From NCBI GenBank assembly GCA_003249225.1, contig QKJQ01000022.1, positions 1-64,000 of the forward strand: 64,000 bases of DNA. Reading direction: 5' to 3'. Shown one piece after another: positions 34,861-43,972 of the stretch; within the stretch, counting starts at the first letter, position 1, and each line of letters begins with the position of its first letter. This DNA is from Clostridia bacterium. GTDB taxonomy: Bacteria; Bacillota; Clostridia; Lachnospirales; Lachnospiraceae. The position numbers and the translations under genes were made by a program. The notes below the pieces were generated by a model. The model saw only the letters and a program-made list of their open reading frames with translations, was not told the DNA's origin and ran no database searches.

Positions 34861-35256
34861 TCACAAATTCTTTTTATTCAGGTCACTCTTGATCTTCGTC
34901 GTTGAAATCCCGTCTGTACGCGGAAGGTAGATTACTTCACAATACTCCTTTAAAAAATCAAATTCGCCTTCCCAGTCATTCCCGATCACAAACACGTCTA
35001 CCTTATGATCAATAACATCCTGCTTTTTCTGCTCCCAGTGCGTCTCCGGTATAACCTCGTCGACATATTTTATTGATTCCAATATCATTTTCCTGTCTTC
35101 ATAGGAATGATAGGCTGATTTGTGCTTGACCGCATTGAATTCATCAGTCGATAATGCAACAATCAGATAATCTCCCATCTCTTTTGCTCTCTTTAAAATA
35201 TTTATGTGACCAACATGCAGCAGGTCAAATGTTCCGTACGTGATTACTTTCTTCAT
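34861..35256 (-). CDS. tagD: Glycerol-3-phosphate cytidylyltransferase
   Basis: A 131-residue cytidylyltransferase with GTFDLLHVGHINILKRAK (HxGH motif at about residues 14-17) and the C-terminal RTDGISTTKI (RTEGISTT motif). It makes CDP-glycerol from glycerol-3-phosphate and CTP, the donor for teichoic-acid-type polymers. Length is typical of TagD. It is downstream of a CDP-glycerol glycerophosphotransferase-like gene on the same strand with a 158-base gap that contains a small direct repeat (TTCTAACAC). Confidence 0.92.
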   Translation of the reverse strand: MKKVITYGTFDLLHVGHINILKRAKEMGDYLIVALSTDEFNAVKHKSAYHSYEDRKMILESIKYVDEVIPETHWEQKKQDVIDHKVDVFVIGNDWEGEFDFLKEYCEVIYLPRTDGISTTKIKSDLNKKNL

Positions 35257-35414
35257 ACAATTCCCTCATTATGATTGTTATTTTAGTTGTTTTTATCGTT
35301 GTTTTGAATTCATTTTTCTCATACCATGATTCTTTTATGTTCTGCCCTTTTTCTAACACGTTTGTTCTAACACTTTTGTTCTTTATCTGGTTCGCTGCTG
35401 TGCTTGCTTCTGCT

Positions 35415-36620
35415 CTATTTTTTTCCCCCTAGCAGTACAATTAAGTCTGCAATCTGTGCTGATGCAGTACCCTTCTCCCAGTCATTGAATCTGTCCCCGA
35501 ATGCCAAAAGCGCTGTTTTGTATTCTGAAAGATCATTTTCTTTCGTAAGCAGTGGAATCAGCTCCTCGGTCGTAGTAGCCACCGGTCCGGGGACGAAATT
35601 CAGATAGTCAAAATAAAATCCATGCAAGCGGCTGTATTGTTCCAGATCATAAGCGTAAAATACCATGGGACGTTTCAGTATACTGTAATCGAACATAGTC
35701 GATGAGTAATCGGTAATCATTAGGTCCGATACCAGATAAAGTTCCCTGATGTCTGTTTTGATCTCTCTTATAAATCCATTGAATTTTGAGAAATCAGGTT
35801 TTTCTTTTATATAGTAGTGATACTGTACAATTAGGACTGCTTCTTCCCGCAATGCCTCAAACAATGCATCAAAGGAAAGCTTAGGGCGAAAATAGTAATC
35901 ACATTCTCCCTTTCCTTCGTAATCACGCCAGGTCGGTGCGTAGAGAAGTATCCGTTTATTTATCGGTAAATTATATTTTTTCTTTAGCTCTGCAATGGTG
36001 TTTCTATTATTTCCTTCGATAAGTATATCATTTCTTGGGTACCCTGTCTTTAGCATTTCGCCCTGAAATGCAAAACAGCGCCGGAATATGTCTGCCGAAT
36101 CCTGATTTGGCGCTATCAGGTAATCCCAGCGTTTCGTATTCCGTATCAGTTCCTCTTTATAGGAAGCAAGAGCTTCTTCCCCTGACACTTCCTGTGTTGG
36201 GCTGCTTAAATTATCAAGATCCAGCCCAAGTTTTTTTAACGGCGTCCCATGCCAGGTCATAATGTATTTCGTTCGCTTGTTCTTTCTTACATAACTCATC
36301 TGCCTTGTATCCATGACCCATACAGCAGCCTGCCACATTTTCTGCAGGGCAGGAAGACTTTCCCTTCGCACCTTTGTGCAGCGTCCAGGGACCTCTGCTT
36401 CCTCGGGGCATAAAAAAATCCAGACAATCTCGTATTCCAGGTCTATCCTTCTGCGTAACAGTTCTTCATAGATCGCTCTTGGATTTCCTGAATAGTTTCT
36501 TCCAAGGTTACTTTCAAAGATCAAAAGTCTCTTTTTATGCCTGCAGAATTTTTGTATTATTAATCGGTAAATCATCTGTTTGATTTTCCATCTGCGCAGT
36601 AAATTCTTTATCTGTGTCAC
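35415..36620 (-). CDS. CDP-glycerol glycerophosphotransferase family protein (TagB/TagF-like)
   Basis: A 401-residue Glyphos_transf protein. Family motifs are FESNLGRNYSGNPRAIYEEL, YIMTWHGTPLKKLGLDLDN, NKRILLYAPTWRDYE and DLMITDYSSTMFDYSILKRP. These enzymes attach glycerol-phosphate units to teichoic or glycan chains at the membrane. The frame opens at 36656, but that GTG lies almost on the -10 box; the GTG at 36620 with GGGGAGAAGG is preferred. tagD beside it supplies the substrate. Confidence 0.88.
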   Translation of the reverse strand: MTQIKNLLRRWKIKQMIYRLIIQKFCRHKKRLLIFESNLGRNYSGNPRAIYEELLRRRIDLEYEIVWIFLCPEEAEVPGRCTKVRRESLPALQKMWQAAVWVMDTRQMSYVRKNKRTKYIMTWHGTPLKKLGLDLDNLSSPTQEVSGEEALASYKEELIRNTKRWDYLIAPNQDSADIFRRCFAFQGEMLKTGYPRNDILIEGNNRNTIAELKKKYNLPINKRILLYAPTWRDYEGKGECDYYFRPKLSFDALFEALREEAVLIVQYHYYIKEKPDFSKFNGFIREIKTDIRELYLVSDLMITDYSSTMFDYSILKRPMVFYAYDLEQYSRLHGFYFDYLNFVPGPVATTTEELIPLLTKENDLSEYKTALLAFGDRFNDWEKGTASAQIADLIVLLGGKK

Positions 36621-36659
36621 TGCCTTCTCCCCTCGTCCGACAACGTTCGATACCACACC

Positions 36660-36688
36660 ATTATATAGTGGAAATGTGGCAGAATCAA
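36660..36688 (-). promoter_or_regulatory. Sigma-A promoter of the TagF-like gene
   Basis: Minus strand TTGATT (36683-36688), 17 bases, TATAAT (36660-36665), divergent from the parE promoter. Confidence 0.6.
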
Positions 36689-36706
36689 GCCATACAAATG
36701 AAAATA

Positions 36707-36736
36707 ACTTGAATATTCAAGTCGGTATGATATAAT
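36707..36736 (+). promoter_or_regulatory. parE promoter with palindrome over the -35
   Basis: TTGAAT (36709-36714), 16 bases, TATAAT (36731-36736). The perfect palindrome ACTTGAATATTCAAGT (36707-36722) covers the -35 and has the same ACTTGA-N4-TCAAGT form as the palindrome at the araC promoter. Confidence 0.55.
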
Positions 36737-36804
36737 GATTTTAAACAACTACAGACAGTATTACGATACATTTATACTACAAGATACTGTGGTTTTCATT
36801 CGGC

Positions 36805-36858
36805 CAGGCAGAGATCCGATGGCGGCATGCCCCATCGAAAAAATCTTATCACTGCCTG
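36805..36858 (+). promoter_or_regulatory. Nested hairpin in the parE leader
   Basis: CAGGCAG (36805-36811) pairs with CTGCCTG (36852-36858); inside, CGATGG (36817-36822) pairs with CCATCG (36832-36837). It lies within the ~160-nt leader and matches no riboswitch class I know. Confidence 0.45.
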
Positions 36859-36903
36859 CTTTGTAAATTAATTGCACGGAATTAATGATTGGGAGGATAC
36901 TTT

Positions 36904-38835
36904 ATGCAGCAATACACAGGAAGTCAGATCATTGTACTGGAGGGTCTGGAGGCTGTCCGGAAACGTCCCGGTATGTACATCGGCAGTACTGGTTCAAGGG
37001 GACTTCATCATTTGATCTGGGAGATTCTTGACAACGGTATCGATGAACATTTGGCAGGTTTCTGCGAACAAATCGATATCACACTTCAAAAGGATGGTGG
37101 CATCTCAATAACCGACCACGGACGAGGGGTTCCGGTCGACATCCATCCAACCAAAAAAATACCGACCGCACGTGTCGTTTACACTGTGCTTCATGCGGGC
37201 GGAAAATTCGGCAGTTCCGCTTATAAAGTATCCGGAGGTCTTCATGGCGTTGGCGCATCTGTAGTTAATGCTCTTTCTACAAAAATGATCGTGGAAATCA
37301 GACGAAACGGCTGTATTTACCGCGATGAATATAAAAATGGCGGACATCCGGCCATTGAGCTTGATAATGGGAATCTTCCTGTCGTTGGCAAATGCAATAA
37401 GTCCGATACCGGAACCAAAGTTATCTTTTACCCTGATTCCACTATCTTTGAAACGATTGAATTCAAACCGGATATTATCATGAAAAAGCTGAAAGAAGTT
37501 GCTTTTCTGAATCGAAATCTGGTCCTTACCTATACAGACGAAGTAAACGATATCAAAAAGACATACTGTGAAGAATTTGGTATCAAGAGCTTTGTCTCTT
37601 ATCTGAACCGTGATGCAAAGGTTCTTCACCCAGAACCGGTATACCTGCAGGGGAAGAGCGGGGATATCGAAGTAGAAATCGCTTTTCAGTATACCGACGA
37701 CTATACAGAGCAAATCAATCCCTATTGTAACCGTATTAATGTCGTAGATGGTGGAACCCTGGTCACTGGTTTTAAGACCGGTCTTACCAGAGTCATCAAC
37801 CAGTACGCCAGAGAGCTCGGGGTCCTGAAGGGAAAGGACGAAAACTTTGACGGTAAGGATATACGGAACGGTCTTGTATCGATCCTTTCTATCAAGCATC
37901 CCGATCCACAGTTCGAAGGGCAGACCAAAACAAAACTTGGTAACACGGATGCAAAAGGTGCTGTGGAAGATGTATTTACCGCAGAAGCCACGCTATTCTT
38001 CGATAAGAACATTGAGGTGCTAAAAAGCATTCTTGATAACTCCATGAAATCCTATACCGCAAGAAAAGCCGGAGATAAAGCACGTACAGCAGTTTTAAAG
38101 CAGCTGAATGATGTTGATGTCAAATCAAAGCTTGCTTCCTGCTCTTCTAAAAAACCGTCTGAATGCGAAGTCTACATTGTCGAAGGTGATTCTGCCGGTG
38201 GTACGGTAAAAACAGCCAGAAACCGACAGACACAGGCAGTTCTCCCGTTGCGTGGCAAGATCATTAATGTGGAAAAGGCGACTCTTGAAAAAATTCTTGT
38301 GAATAATGAGATCAAATCCATGATTGCTTCCTTTGGCTGTGGAATTGGAGATGAATTTGATATTACAAAATTGAAATACGATAAGATCATTATCCTTACC
38401 GATGCCGACGTCGATGGTGCACACATCAGCACGCTTCTTCTGACTTTCTTTTACCGTTTTATGCCGGAGCTGATCAACGAGGGCAAGATCTATCGGGGCC
38501 TTCCGCCGCTTTACCGGGTAGAGTATGAAGTAACAGAAAAAGGCAAGAAAAAGAAAGTATCCCAGTATCTCTTTAATGATTTCGAACTTGATAAATTCAG
38601 AAAAGAAACGTCCCATAAGATTCTGAGCCTTCAGCGTTACAAAGGACTTGGAGAGATGGATGCCAACCAGCTTTGGGAAACCACCCTGAATCCCGAGACC
38701 AGAATTCTGGCACAGATCACCATTTCCGATACGGTTGAAGCAGATGAGGTTACTACTACCTTGATGAGCACAAACGTTCCGCCTCGAAGAGACTTTATTA
38801 TGGAAGAGGCAAAATTCGCGAAAGTCAGCATATAA
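36904..38835 (+). CDS. parE: DNA topoisomerase IV subunit B
   Basis: A 643-residue GHKL-type topoisomerase ATPase subunit. N-terminal ATP-binding motifs are [29 protein letters not shown] and [18 protein letters not shown]; the TOPRIM motifs are [13 protein letters not shown] and [12 protein letters not shown]; the C-terminal [18 protein letters not shown] ends the domain. With the adjoining A subunit it decatenates chromosomes. GyrB cannot be fully excluded, but the partner lacks a proper GyrA box. The ATG at 36904 follows GGGAGG. Confidence 0.87.
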   Translation: MQQYTGSQIIVLEGLEAVRKRPGMYIGSTGSRGLHHLIWEILDNGIDEHLAGFCEQIDITLQKDGGISITDHGRGVPVDIHPTKKIPTARVVYTVLHAGGKFGSSAYKVSGGLHGVGASVVNALSTKMIVEIRRNGCIYRDEYKNGGHPAIELDNGNLPVVGKCNKSDTGTKVIFYPDSTIFETIEFKPDIIMKKLKEVAFLNRNLVLTYTDEVNDIKKTYCEEFGIKSFVSYLNRDAKVLHPEPVYLQGKSGDIEVEIAFQYTDDYTEQINPYCNRINVVDGGTLVTGFKTGLTRVINQYARELGVLKGKDENFDGKDIRNGLVSILSIKHPDPQFEGQTKTKLGNTDAKGAVEDVFTAEATLFFDKNIEVLKSILDNSMKSYTARKAGDKARTAVLKQLNDVDVKSKLASCSSKKPSECEVYIVEGDSAGGTVKTARNRQTQAVLPLRGKIINVEKATLEKILVNNEIKSMIASFGCGIGDEFDITKLKYDKIIILTDADVDGAHISTLLLTFFYRFMPELINEGKIYRGLPPLYRVEYEVTEKGKKKKVSQYLFNDFELDKFRKETSHKILSLQRYKGLGEMDANQLWETTLNPETRILAQITISDTVEADEVTTTLMSTNVPPRRDFIMEEAKFAKVSI

Positions 38836-38845
38836 GGAGACTGTT

Positions 38846-41092
38846 ATGAAAAAACAAGAAGACACTATTGTACAATTGGATTTTTCCGAAGAAATGAAAA
38901 ATTCCTTCCGTGATTACGCTGTCAGCGTTATTATCGAGCGTGCGCTGCCGGATGTCAGGGATGGTTTAAAGCCTGTACAGCGTCGTATCCTTTATGCTAT
39001 GAACGAATTAGGCCTTGACCCTAAAAAACCACATAGAAAAAGTGCTCGTATTGTAGGTGACACCATGGGTAAATACCACCCACACGGTGATTCTTCCATC
39101 TACGATGCTCTGGTCCATATGACCGAGGAATATTCTCTGTCCCTTCCGCTCGTGGACGGACATGGTAACTTTGGCTCCATTGATGGCGATTCCGCCGCTG
39201 CTATGCGATACACAGAAGCAAGACTTTCCGATGCTGCCATGACCATGCTTGAGAATCTGAGCAACGGTCTTGTTGATTTTATTCCAAACTTTGATGACAG
39301 CGAACAGGAACCAACCGTTCTTCCTGCCACGCTTCCAAATATCCTGATAAATGGAACAACCGGTATTGCTGTCGGTATGGCAACAAACATTCCGCCGCAC
39401 AATCCCAGCGAAGTCATCGACGGCGTGATTGCTTATATCGACAAAAATAACATTTCCATCAAAGAACTGATGACGTACATCCCAGGTCCTGATTTCCCGA
39501 CCGGTGGTATCATTATTAATAGCGAAGCACTCCCTGCCATCTACGAGACAGGGGAGGGACGAATTAAAATCCGTGCCAAAACTGAAATCGAAAATGGTGA
39601 ATCCGGCAGAAAAAATATTGTCATCACCGAGATTCCTTATACCGTTGCCGGTAATAAAACAAGGCTTCTGGAAACGCTGGTCACCCTGATGAAGGATAAG
39701 GTATTTGATGAAATCTATGATGTACGGGATGAGTCTTCAAAGGAAGGCATCCGCATCGTGATAGAAGTAAAAAAAGACCGTGACATTGATAACCTCTTAA
39801 ACGGGCTCTATCGTAAATCCCAGATGGAAGATACTTACGGTGTTAACCTCCTTGCTGTAAAGGAACAACAGCCAATTACTTTTAATCTGAAGAGTCTGAT
39901 TTCTTCCTTTGTTGAATTCCAGGAAGAAATCTATACAAAAGAGTACAATTACCTGTATGATAAAGCAAAGAAAAGACAGGAAATCGTTGATGGTCTTCTT
40001 CGTGCGACCGATGTTATTGATCTTATTATAGAGATTCTGCGAGGAAGTGCCTCTGTAAAACAGGCAAAGGGCTGTCTGATTTTTGGTGACATCACCGGCA
40101 TCAAATTCAAGTCCCAGGAATCCCGCATGCTTGCAACCGGACTTAATTTTTCAGAACGTCAGGCAGATGCAATTCTTGCCATGCCACTCAGCCGTCTGAT
40201 TGGACTGGAGATTCTAAAACTTCAGGAAGAAGCTCAGGCACTGCTTGACCAGCTTGCCGAATACGAAAAAGTTCTGTCGAACAGCAAGGAACTTTTAAAA
40301 GTCATTAAAAAAAGACTGAAAGAGTACAAAGCTCTTTTTTCAGCCGCGCGAAGAACCCGTATTGCGTCGGTTGATGTGTCTGACTATGTGGAAGAATTCA
40401 AGCAGGAAGAAATCGTCGTACTGATCGATCGTTTCGGATACACGAAATGCATCGATGCTGCCGCCTTTTCACGTGTTGGGGAAGAAACCATAAAGGAATA
40501 TACACATATTATTACTTTGATGAATACCGACCGATTGTGTGTCTTTACTACAGCCGGTAATCTCTTCCAGATCAAGGCCATGGCAATTCCAAGATGTAAG
40601 TTAAAAGAAAAGGGAACGTTGATCCATAATCTATGCAAAGTCGGTAAAGAAGATATCCTGCTTTATATGTCCTTTGAAGAATTATTCGAATCACAGTTGT
40701 TATTTACAACAAAATCAGGATTTATAAAGCTCGTATCAGGGTCAGAATTCGAAACAAACCGTACTATGATTGCATCGACAAAGCTTGAAACACATGACGA
40801 ACTCGTTGGAATATCTGCGCTCTCCGCTCAGGACATCCTTCATGGAAATCAAAAAGTAATTCTTATGACAGACAAGGGTCTTTCTCTTGGTTTCCCTTTG
40901 GAGGAAGTTCCTGAAATGAAAAAAACAGGTCGCGGTGTAAAAGCCATTACCCTTGATAAAAAAGACTTCGTGGTTTACTCCGGTGTAGCAAATCCGCAAC
41001 AGGAAACTTTCGAATACAAAGGAAAAGTATACTCATCAAAGAAAATCAGAAACAGAAAGCGTGCAGCGAAAGGACAGAATGCCAGTCTTTGA
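38846..41092 (+). CDS. parC: DNA topoisomerase IV subunit A
   Basis: A 748-residue breakage-reunion subunit. The quinolone-resistance region [13 protein letters not shown] and the active-site Tyr122 in [10 protein letters not shown] are intact. The C-terminal beta-pinwheel (about 500-740) lacks a clear QRRGGKG GyrA box, reading [11 protein letters not shown] instead, and the length suits ParC better than GyrA. It starts 10 bases after parE, with which it forms the A2B2 enzyme. Confidence 0.87.
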   Translation: MKKQEDTIVQLDFSEEMKNSFRDYAVSVIIERALPDVRDGLKPVQRRILYAMNELGLDPKKPHRKSARIVGDTMGKYHPHGDSSIYDALVHMTEEYSLSLPLVDGHGNFGSIDGDSAAAMRYTEARLSDAAMTMLENLSNGLVDFIPNFDDSEQEPTVLPATLPNILINGTTGIAVGMATNIPPHNPSEVIDGVIAYIDKNNISIKELMTYIPGPDFPTGGIIINSEALPAIYETGEGRIKIRAKTEIENGESGRKNIVITEIPYTVAGNKTRLLETLVTLMKDKVFDEIYDVRDESSKEGIRIVIEVKKDRDIDNLLNGLYRKSQMEDTYGVNLLAVKEQQPITFNLKSLISSFVEFQEEIYTKEYNYLYDKAKKRQEIVDGLLRATDVIDLIIEILRGSASVKQAKGCLIFGDITGIKFKSQESRMLATGLNFSERQADAILAMPLSRLIGLEILKLQEEAQALLDQLAEYEKVLSNSKELLKVIKKRLKEYKALFSAARRTRIASVDVSDYVEEFKQEEIVVLIDRFGYTKCIDAAAFSRVGEETIKEYTHIITLMNTDRLCVFTTAGNLFQIKAMAIPRCKLKEKGTLIHNLCKVGKEDILLYMSFEELFESQLLFTTKSGFIKLVSGSEFETNRTMIASTKLETHDELVGISALSAQDILHGNQKVILMTDKGLSLGFPLEEVPEMKKTGRGVKAITLDKKDFVVYSGVANPQQETFEYKGKVYSSKKIRNRKRAAKGQNASL

Positions 41093-41129
41093 TCTGTGCA
41101 AACATATGTAATGTGAAAGGAGGAAGCCT

Positions 41130-41762
41130 ATGAATGAACAGCAAAAATTTGATGCCATGCTTGCAGCATTGCCAAAGGAACCGGTGCCAACGCTTTTGCT
41201 TCACAGCTGTTGTGCACCCTGCAGCAGTTATGTTATAGAATATCTTTCTGAATTTTTCTCCATAACTGTATTTTATTATAATCCAAATATATATCCTGAG
41301 ACGGAATACAAGCTCAGAGTTGAAGAACAGACCAGGCTTCTTCAAGAACTGCCTGCAAAACATCCTGTCTCTTTCCTGGAAGGCGATTACCTGCCAAATG
41401 AATTCTTTGAACTGGTAAAAGGACACGAACAGGACCCGGAAGGCGGCGAACGCTGCGAAATGTGCTATCGGAGGCGCCTTACCGAAACAGCCTTCCTGGC
41501 AAAGGATAAGAATTTCGACTTTTTTACAACGACATTAAGCATCAGTCCTTTAAAAGATGCTGATGTTCTGAATAAGATAGGCAAAGAACTCGAAAATACC
41601 CTTGGAGTTAAATACCTGTCTGCGAATTTCAAGAAAAAGGACGGTTACAAGCGTTCCATTGAACTCTCAAAAGAATATGATCTGTATCGCCAGAATTACT
41701 GTGGATGTATTTTCTCAAAAAGAACTGATGCCGAGCAAAAAGACAAGAAAGTTTCGTTATGA
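41130..41762 (+). CDS. queH: Epoxyqueuosine reductase QueH
   Basis: A 210-residue QueH (DUF208) protein that reduces epoxyqueuosine to queuosine in tRNA. The Fe-S/metal cysteine motifs are present: LLLHSCCAPC (Cys27, Cys28, Cys31), RCEMCYRRR and QNYCGCIFSK. Other conserved parts are FYYNPNIYPETEY and TTLSISPLKDADVLNKIG. It is a cobalamin-independent alternative to QueG. GGAGG lies before the ATG; it follows parC by 37 bases. Confidence 0.93.
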   Translation: MNEQQKFDAMLAALPKEPVPTLLLHSCCAPCSSYVIEYLSEFFSITVFYYNPNIYPETEYKLRVEEQTRLLQELPAKHPVSFLEGDYLPNEFFELVKGHEQDPEGGERCEMCYRRRLTETAFLAKDKNFDFFTTTLSISPLKDADVLNKIGKELENTLGVKYLSANFKKKDGYKRSIELSKEYDLYRQNYCGCIFSKRTDAEQKDKKVSL

Positions 41763-41809
41763 ATTTCTAACTTCCACAAAAATGCAGGATATTGCAATGT
41801 GACACAAAA

Positions 41810-41835
41810 AAAACGCACCTTTTTAGGTGCGTTTT
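41810..41835. terminator. Bidirectional terminator between queH and the CheY-like gene
   Basis: AAAACGCACCT and AGGTGCGTTTT form an 11-bp stem with A/T runs on both sides, in a convergent gap. Confidence 0.85.
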
Positions 41836-41848
41836 CTGCGATTCACAG

Positions 41849-42241
41849 TTATATCAATTCTAATTTTTTAAGTACATTCTCGAATTTCTCCTGGTCAATC
41901 GGCTTCCCTGCATAAGCTACACAACCAAGTTCAAAGGCTTTTGTAACATTTCTGCCTTCATTCAAAGCAGTTGTCATAATAATCTTAGCACGCTTTTCCT
42001 CAGGAATATTCTTTTCCTTTTCAATATCGCGAATTGCTTTCAAGGCCTGATATCCATCAAGCGCAGGCATCATAATATCAAGGCAGACAAGATCGTAACC
42101 TTCTTCTGCTTCCAGTGCCATCAAAAATGCATCCACTGCTTCGAGGCCATCAACTGTTATGTCGCATTCACCATACTTGGATAAAAAGCGAAGCATAAAC
42201 TTTCTGCTGGCAAAATCATCCTCCGCAATAAGTATTTTCAT
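41849..42241 (-). CDS. Single-domain response regulator (CheY-like)
   Basis: A 130-residue receiver domain without output. The acidic pocket EDD (residues 7-9), phosphoacceptor Asp55 in DLVCLDIMMPALDGY, Thr near 90 (IIMTTA) and Lys in AGKPID are all present. It may act in chemotaxis or stress signalling. It stands alone with its own promoter region, which holds the direct repeat ACCATACATTACA twice (about 42292-42318). Confidence 0.85.
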   Translation of the reverse strand: MKILIAEDDFASRKFMLRFLSKYGECDITVDGLEAVDAFLMALEAEEGYDLVCLDIMMPALDGYQALKAIRDIEKEKNIPEEKRAKIIMTTALNEGRNVTKAFELGCVAYAGKPIDQEKFENVLKKLELI

Positions 42242-42532
42242 TGCACTCTCTCCTTTCTATATGAGCTATTTCATGATTTCACAACAAACCATACATTACA
42301 ACCATACATTACATATACTATATACCTAAAACGCTGAATTGTCGAGTCCCATAAAAACTTCAACACGCGTGAAATCAACCAGTACAAGCTGATTATGATA
42401 GGGATAGTTTACTAGAGATACCGTGATTTGTCAATTTTATTTTTGCAAATGCCCCTTTCACCCTTATCCGTGTTGCAGCTTTGACGTTTTGTGAATTTCA
42501 ATTTTAAAATTTCATTTTGTGATATCTGAATC

Positions 42533-43603
42533 TTAGATATAATTGTTATCTGTTAGATATTTTTTTACAAAAGTTACAAAAGTTTTCATCTCTTCGTCGG
42601 TTCCTATGGTCACTCTAAGATAATTATCAATCCTGGGTTTATTAAAGTAACGGACAAAGATATTCTCATTTTTAAGCGCTGCGAACAGATCTTTTGCCGG
42701 ACATTTTTCATGAGTAATAAAAAGAAAATTGGTTTTGGAATCCGGAAAGGTAAAAGCAAGGCTTTTAAGTTCTTCCATGGTCTTGCTTCGTGTCTCCATA
42801 ATTTTGTTGATATTCTCAGTAAAATATGCTCTGTCCTTCACCGCTTCTACTGCAAAGGTAAGTGCCGGAAGATTCATGGTGTAAGAGTTAAAAGAATACT
42901 TAATATCGTTCATGGCACGGATCAGCTCAGGATTTCCGATGGCATATCCTACCCTCATACCGGCCATTGATCTTGCTTTTGAAAAAGTCTGAACAATAAG
43001 AAGGTTATCATATTTATCAATCAGTGGAAGTGCGGTATTTCCTCCAAAATCTACATAAGCTTCGTCAATGATAACTACGGAATCCGGATTGTGTTTTATA
43101 ATGTCCTCAATGTTCTCCAGGCTTTCATTCACAGAGGTCGGTGCATTCGGATTTGCCAGCAGTACTCCTCCATTTTCTATAAAATAATCTTCTTTTCTGA
43201 TTCTGAAATTCTCATCCAGCGGAATCTGTCTGAATGGAACACGGAAGAGCTCCGCCCACACATCATAAAACGAATAGGTGATATCTGGGAACAGAATTGG
43301 TTTATCCGAATTAAACAATGCCATGTACGCTACAGCCAGAACATCATCGGATCCAACGCCAACAAAAATCTCTTCTTTTTTTCTTCCATAGAATTCGGCC
43401 AGTGCTTCAACAATTGGGAGTGATTCTGCATTCGGGTAAAGGCGTAGTTTATCCGGCGAAAACTCTTTGATTGCTTTTAGCACACCTGGTGCCGGTGGAT
43501 AGGGATTCTCATTGGTGTTCAGTTTGATCATTCCGGCTTTATCCGGCTGTTCTCCCGGTGTATACGGTTCAATTTCTCGAAGATTTTTCTTCCATCCTTC
43601 CAT
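42533..43603 (-). CDS. hisC: Histidinol-phosphate aminotransferase
   Basis: A 356-residue PLP-dependent aminotransferase of the HisC group: IKLNTNENPYPPAPGV, YPNAESLPIVEALAEFY, LANPNAPTS, VIIDEAYVDFG, and the PLP lysine in TFSKARSMAGMRVGYAIG. The final NYLRVTIGTDEEM is typical. It transfers the amino group in histidine synthesis. The open frame extends upstream, but the ATG at 43603 follows AACAGGAG and begins the canonical protein. It follows the zinc-ribbon gene and is preceded by an H1-like hairpin. Confidence 0.92.
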   Translation of the reverse strand: MEGWKKNLREIEPYTPGEQPDKAGMIKLNTNENPYPPAPGVLKAIKEFSPDKLRLYPNAESLPIVEALAEFYGRKKEEIFVGVGSDDVLAVAYMALFNSDKPILFPDITYSFYDVWAELFRVPFRQIPLDENFRIRKEDYFIENGGVLLANPNAPTSVNESLENIEDIIKHNPDSVVIIDEAYVDFGGNTALPLIDKYDNLLIVQTFSKARSMAGMRVGYAIGNPELIRAMNDIKYSFNSYTMNLPALTFAVEAVKDRAYFTENINKIMETRSKTMEELKSLAFTFPDSKTNFLFITHEKCPAKDLFAALKNENIFVRYFNKPRIDNYLRVTIGTDEEMKTFVTFVKKYLTDNNYI

Positions 43604-43618
43604 TCTAGCTCCTGTTCC

Positions 43619-43632
43619 GCGCGAACTTGCGC
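43619..43632 (-). repeat. H1-like hairpin upstream of hisC
   Basis: Minus strand ATGCGCAAGTTCGCGCGG then AACAGGAG and the hisC ATG. It encodes a mini-frame MRKFARNRS followed by a stop. H2 and H3 are absent. Confidence 0.4.
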
Positions 43633-43652
43633 ATACATATTTTCCCCTTATA

Positions 43653-43940
43653 TTAATACAGTTCTTTTCCGCATCGGTCACAGCGTTCGACACCTTCAAA
43701 GGTGATATTGCCGCAGGAAGGACATACAATTCTCTCCGGCAGTATCTCACGCTCCAGAATTTCATATTCCTGATTCGGATCTTCTGCTTCCGGTTCAGCT
43801 TCTCTCGCCCGTTCCGTAACCCCTCTGGCAGCCTCTTCTGCCGCCAGTCGTTTTCGAAGCCTCTCTTTTTCCCATTCAAGTTCTGTTATATCAATTCGCT
43901 TTTTGGGCAGAAGCTTCATGATCTGTTTGAAAAATCCCAT
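43653..43940 (-). CDS. Small zinc-ribbon protein
   Basis: A 95-residue protein. The N-terminal half is charged and helical (MGFFKQIMKLLPKKRIDITE...); the C-terminal part has a double CxxC zinc ribbon (IVCPSCGNITFEGVERCDRCG). Zinc ribbons like this often bind nucleic acid or proteins. An ACGGAGAAG ribosome site supports it. It lies between the P-type ATPase and hisC on the same strand. No family name is safe. Confidence 0.65.
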   Translation of the reverse strand: MGFFKQIMKLLPKKRIDITELEWEKERLRKRLAAEEAARGVTERAREAEPEAEDPNQEYEILEREILPERIVCPSCGNITFEGVERCDRCGKELY

Positions 43941-43972
43941 ATCTTCTCCGTTTCTGAACGATCCCCATATGC

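Noticed and set aside
36740..36903. c-di-GMP or other known riboswitch before parE
   Set aside because: None of the conserved blocks of GEMM, yybP-ykoY, preQ1 or similar classes is present.
37105..37899. Long antisense frames inside parE, parC, ilv and flagellar genes
   Set aside because: They are shadows of strongly conserved genes on the other strand and show no family features.
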